From positions 1-44,008 of the forward strand of contig CABUBH010000014.1 of NCBI GenBank assembly GCA_902489775.1: a stretch of DNA of 44,008 nt, written 5' to 3'. Source of the stretch: an uncultured Collinsella sp. Its GTDB lineage: Bacteria; Actinomycetota; Coriobacteriia; Coriobacteriales; Coriobacteriaceae. The notes beneath the pieces are model-generated. The model ran no database searches and was not told the origin of the DNA. It saw only the letters and a program-made list of their open reading frames with translations. This document shows positions 8,273 through 15,771 of the stretch, piece after piece; positions within the stretch are counted from its first letter, which is position 1; every line of letters begins with the position of its first letter. The position numbers and the translations under genes were made by a program.

Positions 8273-9208
8273 ATGGAAAGCCGCAAGCCGTATCTCGCCA
8301 CCCTGCCCGGACTCATCCTGGGCTGCCTCGTCTGCTGCGCGCTCTGGGGGTCGGCTTTTCCCTGCATCAAGATCGGCTACGGCCTCTTTGGCATTCCCGC
8401 GCACGACAGCGCCTCGCAGCTGCTCTTCGCGGGTCTGCGCTTCACCCTTGCCGGCATGCTGGTCATTGTTGGCATGAGCGTGGCCCAGTGCCGTCCGCTC
8501 GTTCCGCAAGTGCGCGATATCAAGCCCATCTGCATCTTGTCGCTCTTCCAGACTATCGGGCAGTACTTCTTTTTCTACCTGGGACTCTCGCGCGCCAGCG
8601 CCATGTCGAGCTCCATCATCGAGGCCAGCGCCAACTTCCTCGCAATCCTCTTTGCCGCCTTGGCGTTTCGCACCGAAAAGCTCGATGCGGCCAAGGTGCT
8701 CGGCTGCGTACTGGGCTTTGCCGGTGTCGCGCTCGTCAACCTTTCGGGCGCGGACGGCACCTTTGGCTTTACGCTCGACGGCGAGGGCTTTATCCTGGCC
8801 TCCACCGTCGCGGGTGCCCTTTCGACCTGCCTGATCGGCATCTTCTCGCGCGAGCACGAAGGCGTCTTGCTTGCCGGGTGGCAGTTCTTGGTCGGCGGCC
8901 TGGTCCTCACCGCCATCGGCTTTTTGATGGGCGGCACGCTCTCCCCCACGGCGATTGCCCCCGCCATCGCGCTCATCATCTACATGGCGCTTATCTCCGC
9001 GGTCGCCTACTCGCTGTGGTCGTGCCTGCTTGCCGCCAACCCCGTCAGCCGCGTCTCGGTCTTTGGCTTTATGAACCCCGTCTTTGGTGTGCTGCTGAGC
9101 GCGCTGCTGCTCGGCGAGGGCGCCGGCACGAGCCCCGTTACCGTCATCGTTGCCCTGCTGTTGGTCTGCGGCGGCATCATCATCGTCAACAAACCCAAAA
9201 AAGCCTAG
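8273..9208 (+). CDS. EamA/DMT family transporter
   Basis: This encodes 311 residues from the ATG at 8273, with AGGAAGG about eight bases upstream. About ten hydrophobic segments form two EamA-like halves. The first begins with CCALWGSAFPCIKIGYGLFG; the second contains FILASTVAGALSTCLIG and SVFGFMNPVFGVLLSALLLGE, the pattern that ends EamA repeats. The family exports or imports small metabolites such as amino acids and sugars across the cytoplasmic membrane, and the substrate cannot be told. The gene stands alone between two terminators. Confidence 0.9.
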   Translation: MESRKPYLATLPGLILGCLVCCALWGSAFPCIKIGYGLFGIPAHDSASQLLFAGLRFTLAGMLVIVGMSVAQCRPLVPQVRDIKPICILSLFQTIGQYFFFYLGLSRASAMSSSIIEASANFLAILFAALAFRTEKLDAAKVLGCVLGFAGVALVNLSGADGTFGFTLDGEGFILASTVAGALSTCLIGIFSREHEGVLLAGWQFLVGGLVLTAIGFLMGGTLSPTAIAPAIALIIYMALISAVAYSLWSCLLAANPVSRVSVFGFMNPVFGVLLSALLLGEGAGTSPVTVIVALLLVCGGIIIVNKPKKA

Positions 9209-9280
9209 CGAACTGCCCTTATTTAGCAGAGAGATTCACATACTTTAGTTTAATGGAGTACATCGGTGAGCTGAGGGCCG

Positions 9281-9308
9281 CCACGCACGCAAGCGTGCGC
9301 CCCTTTTT
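9281..9308 (+). terminator. terminator after the EamA gene
   Basis: The short inverted repeat ACGCACGC-AAGCGTGCG (about 9283-9299) is followed by CCCCTTTTTC. It abuts the stop codon of the convergent GGDEF gene at 9309. Confidence 0.6.
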
Positions 9309-10451
9309 CTAGCGTATCTGGACGCCGGCTTTCTTTTTCTCGGCCTTGACGCGGTAGAGCTCCGCATCGGCAGCGCGAAGCAAGTCTTGCCAGGTATCGA
9401 CACCGTCACCGACCCGTGCGTAGCCGATGGACATCCGCAGCAGATACGGCACGTCGGCACGTGCGAGCTCATCGTTGATTGCCGCACACAGGCTTATGAT
9501 GTCCTGCTCCGCCGTCGCCTTTTGGAGCACCACGAACTCATCGCCGCCATAACGTGCGATAAAGCCACCAGACGCCGAGCAGACCTCTTTGAGCGTAGTA
9601 GATACGACCTGGAGGGCATGGTCGCCCTCCACATGTCCATAGTGATCGTCAATCTGCTTAAAGCCGTCGGCGTCCATCATAAGCAGATACACATCTTCGG
9701 CCTGATCCACATTTGAGAACAGCGACAGCATATAGGTCTCAAAACGGTTGCGATTGTTAAGGCCAGTCAACGGGTCGGTCGAGATCAGCTGCTCCTGGTA
9801 GATGATGTAGAGTAGCAATATGCTAATCATTATGCCGACACAAAGGCCGGGCACCGATAATACAACCTGAAAGGTACCGCCCACCAGGGCCGGAATGGCG
9901 AAAAATGCCAAGGTTCGATAGATGGCCTTCGTTTGCAGGCTTTCGACTTTTCGAGCCTGAATAAAGGCATGCAAGGACGTATATATGACGTAGCAGTAGC
10001 TAACGATAGGCTGAATCATATAAAGCGCTCCGCGACGATATACGCCCTGCGCATCGATATAGAACATAGTGTGCGTCCAGTAGCTGGTAAATGCCAACAC
10101 GACCACCAATGCGGTTGGCAACGTTAAAAGTACCACCCTATAGGGCGTGGTCAGGAGCCGCGAGCCCTGCATCGTCTCGGAATAGAAAAACCAAATGAGG
10201 CACGCGATGGCGAACAGCGAAAACGAAACCGCGTTGGAAATCCAGTTGGCCGTGATGCCTACAGGAGTGCTCACGCCGTCCGAGAGCGTCCAGATCATAT
10301 CGAAGAAAATGTAGGCAGCAGACGTGTAGCCCAGCATGCTAAACAAAAGCTGCTGGGTGCTCGAGAACAGGGAGCGACGGCTTCGTACGGCAAGCCCGAT
10401 AAGAATAATCATGCACAGCAGGAATATCTCGATCTTGAGTGCCTTAACCAC
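9309..10451 (-). CDS. membrane-bound diguanylate cyclase (GGDEF)
   Basis: This encodes 380 residues from a GTG start. Seven hydrophobic segments cover about residues 5-220 and form a membrane sensor domain that I cannot assign to a named family. A GGDEF domain follows. It has the substrate-binding DPLTGLNNRNRF at 226-237, DADGFKQIDD for metal and base binding, and an intact GGDEF at 302-306, so c-di-GMP synthesis from two GTP is expected. No RxxD product-inhibition site lies five residues before GGDEF (ASGG there instead). No EAL or HD-GYP partner is in the window. The ribosome site (GAGGGG) is about 13 bases from the GTG, so the exact start is uncertain. Confidence 0.93.
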   Translation of the reverse strand: MVKALKIEIFLLCMIILIGLAVRSRRSLFSSTQQLLFSMLGYTSAAYIFFDMIWTLSDGVSTPVGITANWISNAVSFSLFAIACLIWFFYSETMQGSRLLTTPYRVVLLTLPTALVVVLAFTSYWTHTMFYIDAQGVYRRGALYMIQPIVSYCYVIYTSLHAFIQARKVESLQTKAIYRTLAFFAIPALVGGTFQVVLSVPGLCVGIMISILLLYIIYQEQLISTDPLTGLNNRNRFETYMLSLFSNVDQAEDVYLLMMDADGFKQIDDHYGHVEGDHALQVVSTTLKEVCSASGGFIARYGGDEFVVLQKATAEQDIISLCAAINDELARADVPYLLRMSIGYARVGDGVDTWQDLLRAADAELYRVKAEKKKAGVQIR

Positions 10452-10549
10452 TAGACGCCATCCCCTCTATATCCAAGTGGCCAAAATCGCCCGAGACACA
10501 CTCGGACAGCAAATACCCCTTACTCCCAGGGGTAAAGGGAATAATAGCA

Positions 10550-10593
10550 GAGCGTCCGAATGACACTGAATAACAGATGCCGTTCGGACGCTC
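10550..10593. repeat. 11-bp perfect inverted repeat upstream of the GGDEF gene
   Basis: GAGCGTCCGAA (10550-10560) and TTCGGACGCTC (10583-10593) are perfect complements with a 22-base spacer. No T-run follows on either strand, so it may be an operator or mRNA structure rather than a terminator. A second small repeat, TACCCC-N9-GGGGTA, lies nearby at about 10517-10537. Confidence 0.6.
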
Positions 10594-10639
10594 AGATGGC
10601 GTGAATTGCACGCGCCATTTCATTGACTCGAAGAGACGA

Positions 10640-11662
10640 TTACTCGCCGTCGATATCGGTCGCGACAGCCTCCTCGATAGCCTCGACGCCGGCAACCGAC
10701 AGGTCCTCCTTGCCCTGGCAGAACTTCTTGTCGATCCAGCCGGTCAGGATCGGGGCCATGATCGCCGTGATGATAACGGCAGTGGCGATCTGGGCGTACG
10801 CAGTGGGCGCAAGCTCGGCATAGCGCGGAGCGACCTCGGCGAGAGCGACCGGGGTGGTCATGGCCGTACCGGCGATGGTGGAGCAGGCAACGGCAGCCTT
10901 GCCGTTGCCGCCGCACAGACGCTCGAAGGCAAAGGTGATGGGGCCGACGATAAAGAGCGTGATCAGGCCCAGCAGGATGCCCGAGATGCCACCAGTGATG
11001 AAGCTCGAAAGGCTCATGGACGCACCGAGCTGAAAACCGATGACGGCGATCGCGGGATTGGCGCCGGGGACCAGCAGGTTTTTGATAAACGGGAACAGGT
11101 TGCCCAGGACCATGCCGATAACGAGCGGCAGGATAGAACCGACGATAGTGCCCAGTGGGATGTTAGCGAGACCCGAGACACCGAGGATGATCATCGTAAC
11201 GGCGGGGCCGGCCGTAAAGAAGAGGATGCCCACGGCGCCTTGCTCGGACTCGTCGCCGAACTCGCCCATGATGCCCGTATAGAGCGCCATGTTGCAAAAT
11301 GTGATGCCGCCGATGATGGACACGGAGCTCAGACCCAGGAAGTTATCGTTAAAGAAATACGCCACGCCCAAGCCGAGAGCCGCCGCGACGACAAGCTTGG
11401 GGATTAGCACGACAATGCCGGTCTTGATAGCGCCCGGCGTGGACTTAAAGCTGATGCCGGCGCCCACGAAGAGCAGAATCGCGGCGACGATGGTGTTGGA
11501 GCCGCCACGGCAGGCAGCCGTAAAGAAGCCGCCGATCTCAAAGACCTGCGGGCAGAAGGTGTTGAGCAAAAGGCCGACGATCATGGGATAGATCATGATG
11601 TCGCCCGGAATGCGCGGGACCTTGAATTTCTTTTGCTCGTTGGCGATTGCTTCCTGTGCCAT
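10640..11662 (-). CDS. kdgT: 2-keto-3-deoxygluconate permease (KdgT family)
   Basis: This encodes 340 residues from the ATG at 11662, preceded by GGGGG seven bases upstream; the frame extends 10 codons further without a good site. The N-terminus VPRIPGDIMIYPMIVGLLLNT and GGSNTIVAAILLFVGAGI are typical of KdgT, as are GTAMTTPVAL and about ten hydrophobic segments. KdgT imports 2-keto-3-deoxygluconate, a product of pectin or glucuronate breakdown, with protons. No KDG kinase or aldolase is next to it, so the substrate is inferred from family only. The C-terminal 20 residues are acidic. Confidence 0.88.
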   Translation of the reverse strand: MAQEAIANEQKKFKVPRIPGDIMIYPMIVGLLLNTFCPQVFEIGGFFTAACRGGSNTIVAAILLFVGAGISFKSTPGAIKTGIVVLIPKLVVAAALGLGVAYFFNDNFLGLSSVSIIGGITFCNMALYTGIMGEFGDESEQGAVGILFFTAGPAVTMIILGVSGLANIPLGTIVGSILPLVIGMVLGNLFPFIKNLLVPGANPAIAVIGFQLGASMSLSSFITGGISGILLGLITLFIVGPITFAFERLCGGNGKAAVACSTIAGTAMTTPVALAEVAPRYAELAPTAYAQIATAVIITAIMAPILTGWIDKKFCQGKEDLSVAGVEAIEEAVATDIDGE

Positions 11663-11804
11663 GAAACCCCCATTTCCGCTGACGGGGAACAAAAGCCCAC
11701 GTCACGCTTTGCTACAGTAAAGTTTGACCATGGTACCAGAAGAAGCAGACCAGTTCGTTGAGAAATTCGATTCGGGGCGGCAATGGCAAAAGAGACGCTG
11801 GCCC

Positions 11805-12128
11805 CTATATGAGGCTCAAAACGATATACAGCACAACGCCCGAGACGCAGCACCACAGCATCGACTTTGTCTTAATCGCCACCACCACGACGCCGGCAGC
11901 GGCGACCCAGGGAACCAGGGCGGGCCACAGCCCCGCATCGAACGCACCGGGGCTTACCAAGTCGTTGGCGACCAGCGCGGCGAAGGCAGCGGGCGGAATG
12001 TAGCCCAGGGCCTCGGTAACGCGGGGCGGCAGGGTCCGTCCGCGCAGGGCGAACGCTGGCGCGATGCGAAAGAATGCGATGGCTGCCCACGACGACAGCC
12101 ACAGAATCAAAAACTCGTTAACGGGCAT
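11805..12128 (-). CDS. azlD: AzlD family branched-chain amino acid export subunit
   Basis: This encodes 107 residues with four hydrophobic segments, the usual AzlD size. RTLPPRVTEALGYIPPAAFAAL is typical of the family. Its start at 12128 overlaps the azlC stop (12118-12120) by 11 bases, implying coupled translation. AzlC and AzlD together form an exporter of branched-chain amino acids and their analogues in the cytoplasmic membrane. The role here is inferred from family and pairing. Confidence 0.85.
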   Translation of the reverse strand: MPVNEFLILWLSSWAAIAFFRIAPAFALRGRTLPPRVTEALGYIPPAAFAALVANDLVSPGAFDAGLWPALVPWVAAAGVVVVAIKTKSMLWCCVSGVVLYIVLSLI

Positions 12129-12810
12129 CGCGAGCACCCCTTCCGTCGAATACGGCATCGCACACAAGCGCGATGACAACGCCGACCACGACGCTTGCCG
12201 GCACGGCAATATTCGTAAGGCCCAAGAACTTGAACATGGCGACGGACACCGCGCCCGAAACCGCCGCGACGACATTGCCGCGCGACAGGCGCTGCGAAAA
12301 GAGTAGGCAGATGAAGAGCGACGTGCAGACAAAGCCTGCGATAGCGGTAGGAACATCGACGGCGGCACCGACGACGGCGCCCACCGTGCACGCGACGCCC
12401 CATGTCGCGATGAGGATCGCGTTGAGCGCAAAGGTCTCTTTTGGACCCCAGTCATCGCTCTCGACCAATTTGGCCAACGAGATGCCGTAGGCCTCCTCGG
12501 TAAGCGTCGCCGTAACCGCCAGCGTCTGGCGTTTCGAAGCCCCGGCAAGATGGGGCGCAAGCGATGCCGAGTAGAGCGCAAAGCGAGAGGAGATGGCGGC
12601 GACGCTTGCGACGATCGATGCCGCCGGCACGCCCGCCAGCCACAGGTTGCAGATCATAAACTGACCGCTGCCCGTCACAAACGTGGTACTCAGGGCAAAG
12701 ACCATCCAGGGCTCCATCCCCGTCTGCGCCATAATCATTCCGCACGGCGCACCCACCGCTACATAGGTGAGCATCACCGGCCAAACGGTTTTAACAATTC
12801 TGAGCACCAT
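12118..12810 (-). CDS. azlC: AzlC family branched-chain amino acid export permease
   Basis: This encodes 230 residues from the ATG at 12810, with GAGGAA five bases upstream; an upstream extension of 35 residues is Cys/Arg-rich and unlike the family. Family signatures are the early PVMLTYVAVGAPCGMIM, STTFVTGSGQFMICNLWLAG and a TEEAYGISLA motif about 110 residues in. It has about five to six membrane segments. It works with AzlD, encoded immediately downstream. A TACAAT box on the minus strand lies 47 bases upstream. The gene is divergent from the HD-domain gene. Confidence 0.9.
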   Translation of the reverse strand: MVLRIVKTVWPVMLTYVAVGAPCGMIMAQTGMEPWMVFALSTTFVTGSGQFMICNLWLAGVPAASIVASVAAISSRFALYSASLAPHLAGASKRQTLAVTATLTEEAYGISLAKLVESDDWGPKETFALNAILIATWGVACTVGAVVGAAVDVPTAIAGFVCTSLFICLLFSQRLSRGNVVAAVSGAVSVAMFKFLGLTNIAVPASVVVGVVIALVCDAVFDGRGARDAR

Positions 12811-12856
12811 ATCGTTCCTCGCTCTGTTAAGCCATCCACATCGTGCACAACCGCAC

Positions 12857-12862
12857 ATTGTA
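12857..12862 (-). promoter_or_regulatory. candidate -10 box of azlCD
   Basis: TACAAT on the minus strand lies 47 bases before the azlC ATG. It faces a matching plus-strand TACAAT at 12892 that serves the divergent gene. Confidence 0.45.
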
Positions 12863-12891
12863 ATCGTCGTCCGCCGGCAACCGAGTTCGCC

Positions 12892-12897
12892 TACAAT
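12892..12897 (+). promoter_or_regulatory. candidate -10 box of the HD-domain gene
   Basis: TACAAT lies 42 bases before the ATG at 12939, with a ribosome site (TTTAGGAAG) between them. Confidence 0.45.
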
Positions 12898-12938
12898 TGC
12901 CACCGGATCGAACAACGCAAACTTTTTAGGAAGTCATT

Positions 12939-13751
12939 ATGACAGCTATCGATCGGGGCCGGGCGACCGCGGCCTTCAAACGCTATACCGATGCTTACGA
13001 TGCCGCCAATCCGCGCATCGCGCTCAAAATCGAACACACCTATCACGTGGCGGAAGCGTGCGATGCCGTGGCGCGCGAACAGGGCTGGACGCCGAATGAT
13101 ATCGACCTGGCCTGGCTTTGCGGCTTGCTGCACGATATGGGCCGCTTTGAGCAGCTGCGACGCTGGGACACCTTTAAAGATGCCGAGAGCATGAGCCATG
13201 CAGCGTTGGGCGTCGAGGTCCTCTTTGGCGAGAATCCCGCCGATGCACCAGCCGCAACGAGCATCCGCAATTTTATTGAGGCCGACGAGAACGACGAGCT
13301 CATTCGCGCGAGCATTGCCTATCACAGCGATTTCCGCCTACCCGAGGAGCTCGACGAGCGCACGCGGCGCTTCTGCGATATCGTGCGCGACGGCGATAAG
13401 GTCGACATTATGCGCACCATCGCCGACAGCACCGTCGATACTATCCTCAAGGTGGACGAGAAGACGTTTCTCGCCAGCCATTTCTCATCGCCGACACTCA
13501 CCGCCTTTGACGAGCACCGCTGCGTTGCACGCGATGAGCGCAACGAACCTGCAGACTTCCTGGTAGGGCTCATCTGCTTTATGTTTGAACTTGTCTATCC
13601 CGCAAGTCGCGCGCTGGCGTGCGAGCAGGGCGATATCTACCGCCTGCTCGACGCACCCTTTGGCATTACGCGGCCTTTCGCCGATCCCACCACACAGACG
13701 GCCTGGGAGCGCCTAAAGGACGAGATGCGCGACTGGCTGGCGCGTGCCTAG
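12939..13751 (+). CDS. HD domain-containing phosphohydrolase-like protein
   Basis: This encodes 270 residues. The HD metal-site pattern is visible: His33 in KIEHTYHVAEAC, His65-Asp66 in LCGLLHDMGRF, further His in MSHAALG and IAYHSDF, and Asp in RDGDKVDIM. HD proteins hydrolyse phosphate esters, often of nucleotides; the substrate here is unknown. No sensor or nucleotidyltransferase domain is attached. The stop codon overlaps that of the convergent etfA by four bases (CTAG at 13748-13751). Confidence 0.85.
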   Translation: MTAIDRGRATAAFKRYTDAYDAANPRIALKIEHTYHVAEACDAVAREQGWTPNDIDLAWLCGLLHDMGRFEQLRRWDTFKDAESMSHAALGVEVLFGENPADAPAATSIRNFIEADENDELIRASIAYHSDFRLPEELDERTRRFCDIVRDGDKVDIMRTIADSTVDTILKVDEKTFLASHFSSPTLTAFDEHRCVARDERNEPADFLVGLICFMFELVYPASRALACEQGDIYRLLDAPFGITRPFADPTTQTAWERLKDEMRDWLARA

Positions 13752-14953
13752 CGCTCAAGCTGGGCCAGCAGCTCCTCGACGACCTCGACGGCGTCGCCGA
13801 CGACCTTATACTGGGCGGCGCCAAAGATGGGGGCGTCCGGGTCCTCATTGATGGCGATAATGCACTTCGCCCCGCCGATGCCGGCGAGATGCTGGATGGC
13901 ACCCGAGACACCGATGCTCACGAGGAGCTTGGGCGAGACCGACACGCCCGTCTGGCCGATCTGGTGGCGATACTCCAGCCAGCCCGTCTCCACCACGGGG
14001 CGCGTGCAGCCGAGCTCGGCACCGAGGGCTTCGGCAAGCTTTCTCATCAACGGCAGATTTTTCTTGGAGCCGATACCGCGGCCCACCACAACCAGACGCT
14101 CGGCATCGGCGATCGAGGCCTGCTGTCCCCACTCCTCGGCAGGGATTGAGATCTCGACACGAGCCTTGGCGTCTTCCGCAAGCGCTACTTGGGTAATCGT
14201 GCCGGAGCGGCCGTAGTCAAAGTCGGGCGCCTTAAAGATGCCGGGACGCACCGTTGCCATCTGGGGACGGTGATTGGGACAAACGATGGTAGCCATCAGG
14301 TTGCCGCCAAACGCCGGGCGCGTCTGCTGCAACAGGCCCGTCTCCGTATCCATCGAAAGCACGGTGCAGTCGGCCGTAAGGCCCGTCTGCAAGCGCACGG
14401 CAACGCCGGGAGCCAACTCGCGCCCAAAAGCGGTCGCGCCGTACAGAATGGCCTCGGGCTTGCGCTCGGCCACCAAATCGCAGATCAGGCGGGCGTAGAC
14501 CTCCGCGTCGTTTTGGCGCAGGCGCTCGTCGCGACAGACCATAACTTCGTCTGCACCGGCACAGACCAGATGCTCCAGCTCCCCAAGTGAGCTCTCGGGA
14601 CCCATGCCGACCAGCGCCACCAAGCGGCAGCCGCGGGCATCGGCAAGCTCGCGCCCCTTGCCCATAAGCTCATAGGCCACAGAAGCCACCGTATCGTGCT
14701 CATCGGTCTGCACGAATACCCAAATGTCTCGATAGGCGCCAAGGTCCGCCACGCCAGTGGCCTCGTCACGCTCGATCGAGATAGCGTTGACGGGACAGGC
14801 GTCGACGCACCCGCCGCACAGAATGCAGCCGTCGGTTACGCGGGCGCAGCGGTTGGGCCGCTCGCCCTCCACCACAATGCCGCCCGAGGCGCAGGCGCGA
14901 ACGCAGCGACCGCAGCCGATGCAGGCTTCGCTATCGATAACCAGTCCGCTCAT
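13748..14953 (-). CDS. etfA: electron transfer flavoprotein alpha subunit with N-terminal 2x[4Fe-4S] ferredoxin domain
   Basis: This encodes 401 residues. Residues 1-60 hold two complete CxxCxxCxxxC clusters (Cys11, 14, 17, 21 and Cys43, 46, 49, 53). The rest is a normal EtfA. Its FAD-binding region contains GQTGVSVSPKLLVSIGVSG and AIQHLAGI, and it ends with EVVEELLAQL. The extra ferredoxin domain is found in ETFs that exchange electrons with ferredoxin or with partner dehydrogenases, including LctC of Acetobacterium woodii (known from the literature). The start codon directly follows the etfB stop (TAGATG), so translation is coupled. It would form a cytoplasmic heterodimer with EtfB and take electrons from the oxidoreductase encoded upstream. 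Confidence 0.93.
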   Translation of the reverse strand: MSGLVIDSEACIGCGRCVRACASGGIVVEGERPNRCARVTDGCILCGGCVDACPVNAISIERDEATGVADLGAYRDIWVFVQTDEHDTVASVAYELMGKGRELADARGCRLVALVGMGPESSLGELEHLVCAGADEVMVCRDERLRQNDAEVYARLICDLVAERKPEAILYGATAFGRELAPGVAVRLQTGLTADCTVLSMDTETGLLQQTRPAFGGNLMATIVCPNHRPQMATVRPGIFKAPDFDYGRSGTITQVALAEDAKARVEISIPAEEWGQQASIADAERLVVVGRGIGSKKNLPLMRKLAEALGAELGCTRPVVETGWLEYRHQIGQTGVSVSPKLLVSIGVSGAIQHLAGIGGAKCIIAINEDPDAPIFGAAQYKVVGDAVEVVEELLAQLER

Positions 14954-15769
14954 CTATGCCATCCCCTCGATAATCTTGGCAAGCTTTGCCGCCTGCTCGG
15001 TCGGTTTGTCCTCAACGGCTTCACACGTTTGATCGCGGTCGGGCACAAATGAGCGCACGACCTGCGTCGGCGAGCCGGCAAGACCGCAGCGCGCAGGGTC
15101 GGCATGCACGTCGGCAGCGTTGACCACGCGCACGTCAGCCTCCTCAGCCGCACGAATACCGGCGATGCTCGGCATGCGCAGCTGGCCGATCTCCTTAGCG
15201 GTCGTCATCGCACACGGCATCTCAAGATAGACCGTCTCTTCGCCGGCATCGCATCCGTGAACGAGCGCCAGCGAACCGCAAGTCGTAAAGCCCGCGCTCT
15301 GCACGCAGCTCACATCGGTCACGCAGGGAATCTCGAAGGCGCCGGCAAGCTCGGGCCCGATTTGCGCCGTATCGCCGTCTACCGCCATCTTGCCGCAGAT
15401 GAGCAGGTCAAAGTCTTCATCGAGCGCCTCGATACCACATTTGAGCGCATAGGTGGTAGCCAGAGTATCAGCACCCGCAAAGGCGCGGTCGGTCAGCAAC
15501 AGGGCGTCGTCGGCGCCGCGGGCGATACAGTCACGCAATAGCGACTCAGTCGCGGGAATGCCCATCGACACTACCGTCACGCGCACATCCATGCCAAAGC
15601 CGATAAAGTCGTCCTTCAGTGCCAGAGCGCACTCCAGGGCGCTCGCGTCAAAGGGATTAATGACCGCCTGCCTACCATCGCGCACGATGGTATTGGTCTT
15701 GGGATCCATCTTGACCTCGGTGCTACCCGGCACCGCCTTGACGCACACCACCATATGGAAATCGCTCAT
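14954..15769 (-). CDS. etfB: electron transfer flavoprotein beta subunit
   Basis: This encodes about 271 residues. The EtfB signature is present: VVCVKAVPGSTEVKMDP at the start, INPFDASALECALALKD and ICGKMAVDGDTAQIGPELA. The C-terminal part is shorter and more Cys-containing than in typical EtfB. Two starts are possible: the ATG at 15769, with AGGGGG about nine bases upstream, or the GTG at 15775, which overlaps the preceding stop as GTGA. I prefer the ATG for its spacing. The gene lies between the FAD oxidoreductase and etfA with no gaps, so the three are surely one transcript. Confidence 0.93.
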   Translation of the reverse strand: MSDFHMVVCVKAVPGSTEVKMDPKTNTIVRDGRQAVINPFDASALECALALKDDFIGFGMDVRVTVVSMGIPATESLLRDCIARGADDALLLTDRAFAGADTLATTYALKCGIEALDEDFDLLICGKMAVDGDTAQIGPELAGAFEIPCVTDVSCVQSAGFTTCGSLALVHGCDAGEETVYLEMPCAMTTAKEIGQLRMPSIAGIRAAEEADVRVVNAADVHADPARCGLAGSPTQVVRSFVPDRDQTCEAVEDKPTEQAAKLAKIIEGMA

Positions 15770-15771
15770 CT

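Noticed and set aside
9254..9313. 19-residue frame downstream of the EamA gene
   Set aside because: It runs through the terminator hairpin and has no ribosome site.
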